DNA from: an uncultured Collinsella sp.
GTDB taxonomy: Bacteria; Actinomycetota; Coriobacteriia; Coriobacteriales; Coriobacteriaceae
Assembly: GCA_934654605.1 (NCBI GenBank)
Contig: CAKUGH010000038.1
Coordinates: 1 to 14,723, forward strand
Direction of reading: 5' to 3'
Length of the DNA stretch: 14,723 bases
Program-made: the position numbers and the translations under genes
Shown here: positions 12,766 through 14,723 of the stretch, one piece after another
Layout of the letters: every line of letters starts with the position of its first letter
Position numbering within the stretch: the stretch's first letter is position 1
The notes under the pieces: model-generated
Seen by the model: only the letters and a program-made list of their open reading frames with translations
The model's database searches: none
Told to the model about the DNA's origin: nothing

Positions 12766-14723
12766 CTACATAAGATTACAGACGGCCGCCGCGAAGGCTA
12801 CGGGGTCCTCGGGGAGAATGCCTTCGACCAGCAGGGCCTGGTCGTAGAGCAGGCCGGAGTACTGCTTGATCTTGTCGGCGTCGCCCGCCTTCTGGGCAGC
12901 AACGAGCTTGGCGAAGACCGGGTGCTTAGCGTTGAGCTCGAGCACGCGCTGGCTCTTGGGCATACCGTCGGGCGCGCCCTCGGGACCCTTCTGAAGCACC
13001 TTCTCCATCTCGAGCGAAAGCGGACCCTCGGTGGTGATGCAGGCGGGAGCATCAGTCAGACGCGCAGAGACGGCAACCTTCTCGACCTTGTCGCCGAGCG
13101 CCTCCTTCATGGCACCAAAGAGGTCCTCGTTCTCCTTGGTGGCGTCCTCGGCCTCCTTCTTCTCGTCATCGGTCGCCAAGTCAAGATCGCCGGTCGCGAC
13201 GTTCTTAAGCTCCAGGTGACGATCCTCGACCTCAGGCTCGGCGCCATCGGCAACTGCCTTCTCGGCAGCCTCGCGAGCAGCGTCGTCCTCGTAGACCTTG
13301 GGCATATCGGCAGCCACGTACTCACGCATGGCCTGGAAGGTGAACTCATCCACGTCCTGCGTCAGCAGCAGTACATCGTAGCCGCGGTCGAGCACGCCCT
13401 TCACGACGGGCATCTTGGCCAGACGCTCGCGCGAATCGCCGGCGGCATAGTAGATTGCCTTCTGGCCCTCGGGCATGCTCTTGGCATACTCGGCAAGGGT
13501 GATCATCTTCTGCTCCTTGGCAGACCAGAATAGCAGCAGGTCGGCAAGCTCGTCGGCCTTCATGCCGTAGCTCGAGTAGATGCCGTACTTAAGACCGCGA
13601 CCAAAGTTCTCAAAGAACTTCTCGTAGGCCTCGCGGTCGTTGTCGCGCATGTCCTCGAGATCGGCGGTGATCTTCTTCTCGACACGCTTGGCAATGGCCT
13701 TGAGCTGACGGTTCTGCTGCAGCGTCTCACGCGAAATATTGAGCGTCACGTCGGCAGAGTCCACGACACCGCGCACAAAGTTGTAGTAGTCGGGCAGCAG
13801 GTCGTCGCACTTCTCCATAATCAACACGTTAGAGCTGTAGAGCGCCAGGCCCTTCTCGTAGTCCTTGCTGTACAGATCGAACGGGGCGCGACCCGGCACA
13901 AACAGCAGGGCGTCGTACTCAAGCGTACCCTCGGCATGGAAGCTAATAGTGCGCGCGGGATCGTCAAAGTCGTGGAACGTGGACTTGTAGAACTCGTTGT
14001 AATCCTTCTGCTCGACGTCGGAGCTGCGCTTTTTCCAGATCGGCGTCATGGAGTTGATGGTCTCGAGCTCCTGGTAGTCCTCGTACTCGGGCTTGTAGTC
14101 GTCGCCGGCGTCCTCGGGCTTGGGTTTCTGGCGGCTCTTGCTCACCATCATTTGAATCGGGTAGCGCACATAGTTGCTGTACTGCTGAATCAGGCTCTTG
14201 AGGCCCCACTCGGTCAGGAAGCGATCGTAGGTCTCGGCCTCGCCGTCGGCGTCGAGCTTCTCGTTCTCGCGCAGCGTGAGGATGACATCGGTACCGTGCT
14301 CAGCACGCTCGCCATCCTCGATGGTGTAGCCCTCAAGACCGTCGGACTCCCATACGTGGGCGGTATCCTCGCCATAAGCGCGGCTGACGACCTTCACGTG
14401 GCTGGCGACCATAAAGGCGGAGTAGAAACCCACGCCAAACTGACCGATGATGTCGACATCGGAGCCCTGTTGCTCGGCGTTCTCGGTCTTAAACTCCTCG
14501 GAGCCGGAATGGGCGATGGTGCCCAGGTTGCGCTCGAGCTCCTCGGCGGTCATGCCGATACCGTTATCCGAGATCGTGATGGTGCGGGCATCCTTATCGA
14601 AGGAGACGCGAATGGCCAGGTCACCCTGGTCGAGCTTGACGCTCGGATCCTGCAGGCTCTTAAAGTTGAGCTTGTCGACGGCATCGCTCGCGTTGGAGAT
14701 AAGCTCGCGCAGGAAGATTTCCT
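12766..14723 (-). CDS. htpG: Hsp90-family chaperone HtpG (N-terminus cut by right edge)
   Basis: This is an ATP-dependent cytoplasmic homodimeric chaperone. The window holds 651 codons plus the stop; by comparison with E. coli HtpG only about 30 N-terminal residues (up to NK before EIFLREL) lie off the edge. In fragment numbering the ATP-binding GHKL fold shows ELISNASDA (6-14, catalytic Glu and Mg-binding Asn), DNGIGM (52-57), GTIAHSGS (67-74) and GQFGVGF (93-99). The middle domain carries the PIWKKRSSDVEQKDYNEFYK region and the conserved FVRGVVDSADVTLNISRETLQQN (23 residues, written here by family match). The C-terminal dimerisation domain follows a charged stretch rich in Asp/Glu/Ala and ends in CNLM. 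The gene has a full frame with no stops. Its promoter is outside the window; no heat-shock site can be judged. Confidence 0.96.
   Translation of the reverse strand, partial: EIFLRELISNASDAVDKLNFKSLQDPSVKLDQGDLAIRVSFDKDARTITISDNGIGMTAEELERNLGTIAHSGSEEFKTENAEQQGSDVDIIGQFGVGFYSAFMVASHVKVVSRAYGEDTAHVWESDGLEGYTIEDGERAEHGTDVILTLRENEKLDADGEAETYDRFLTEWGLKSLIQQYSNYVRYPIQMMVSKSRQKPKPEDAGDDYKPEYEDYQELETINSMTPIWKKRSSDVEQKDYNEFYKSTFHDFDDPARTISFHAEGTLEYDALLFVPGRAPFDLYSKDYEKGLALYSSNVLIMEKCDDLLPDYYNFVRGVVDSADVTLNISRETLQQNRQLKAIAKRVEKKITADLEDMRDNDREAYEKFFENFGRGLKYGIYSSYGMKADELADLLLFWSAKEQKMITLAEYAKSMPEGQKAIYYAAGDSRERLAKMPVVKGVLDRGYDVLLLTQDVDEFTFQAMREYVAADMPKVYEDDAAREAAEKAVADGAEPEVEDRHLELKNVATGDLDLATDDEKKEAEDATKENEDLFGAMKEALGDKVEKVAVSARLTDAPACITTEGPLSLEMEKVLQKGPEGAPDGMPKSQRVLELNAKHPVFAKLVAAQKAGDADKIKQYSGLLYDQALLVEGILPEDPVAFAAAVCNLM

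Overview
The window reads as a high-GC actinobacterial chromosome segment, most likely from the class Coriobacteriia (a Collinsella-like gut anaerobe). This is a judgement from GC-rich codon use, the style of the proteins and the large YhgE/Pip pair; no rRNA or other marker is present to prove it. All eight recognisable genes lie on the minus strand, so the biology reads from right to left. No tRNA, rRNA, CRISPR array, transposase or phage gene was seen.

Right to left: an htpG (Hsp90) gene cut by the right edge; a roughly 390-bp intergenic region with three consecutive inverted-repeat structures, then the control region of a two-gene operon of large YhgE/Pip membrane proteins joined TAA-ATG; a good intrinsic terminator; an EamA/DMT-type transporter with its own terminator; an M20 metallo-amidohydrolase followed by an MFS transporter, the two separated by a strongly structured 123-nt spacer; a 300-bp gene-free stretch with three tandem large hairpins; hisS (histidyl-tRNA synthetase); and a ppc gene (phosphoenolpyruvate carboxylase) whose C-terminal half lies beyond the left edge.

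The genes are mostly housekeeping (ppc, hisS, htpG) or envelope/transport functions. The M20 enzyme and the MFS carrier look like a hydrolase-plus-transporter pair. The YhgE/Pip proteins look like a co-expressed, probably heteromeric, membrane complex.

The most interesting content is intergenic. Two palindromes, at 3127-3190 and 12506-12587, each resolve into two inverted copies of one hairpin unit whose loop carries the core GGGACGG(A/G)G. The stems differ between the families, and within the first palindrome the two copies show a compensatory base-pair change. This is the architecture of paired REP-like elements (BIME-like). Next to them are other long stem-loops that the genes do not explain: 3054-3127, 3201-3264, 12621-12718 and 4645-4734. 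The structure at 12621-12718 exposes a pyrimidine stretch resembling an anti-Shine-Dalgarno sequence on the minus strand.
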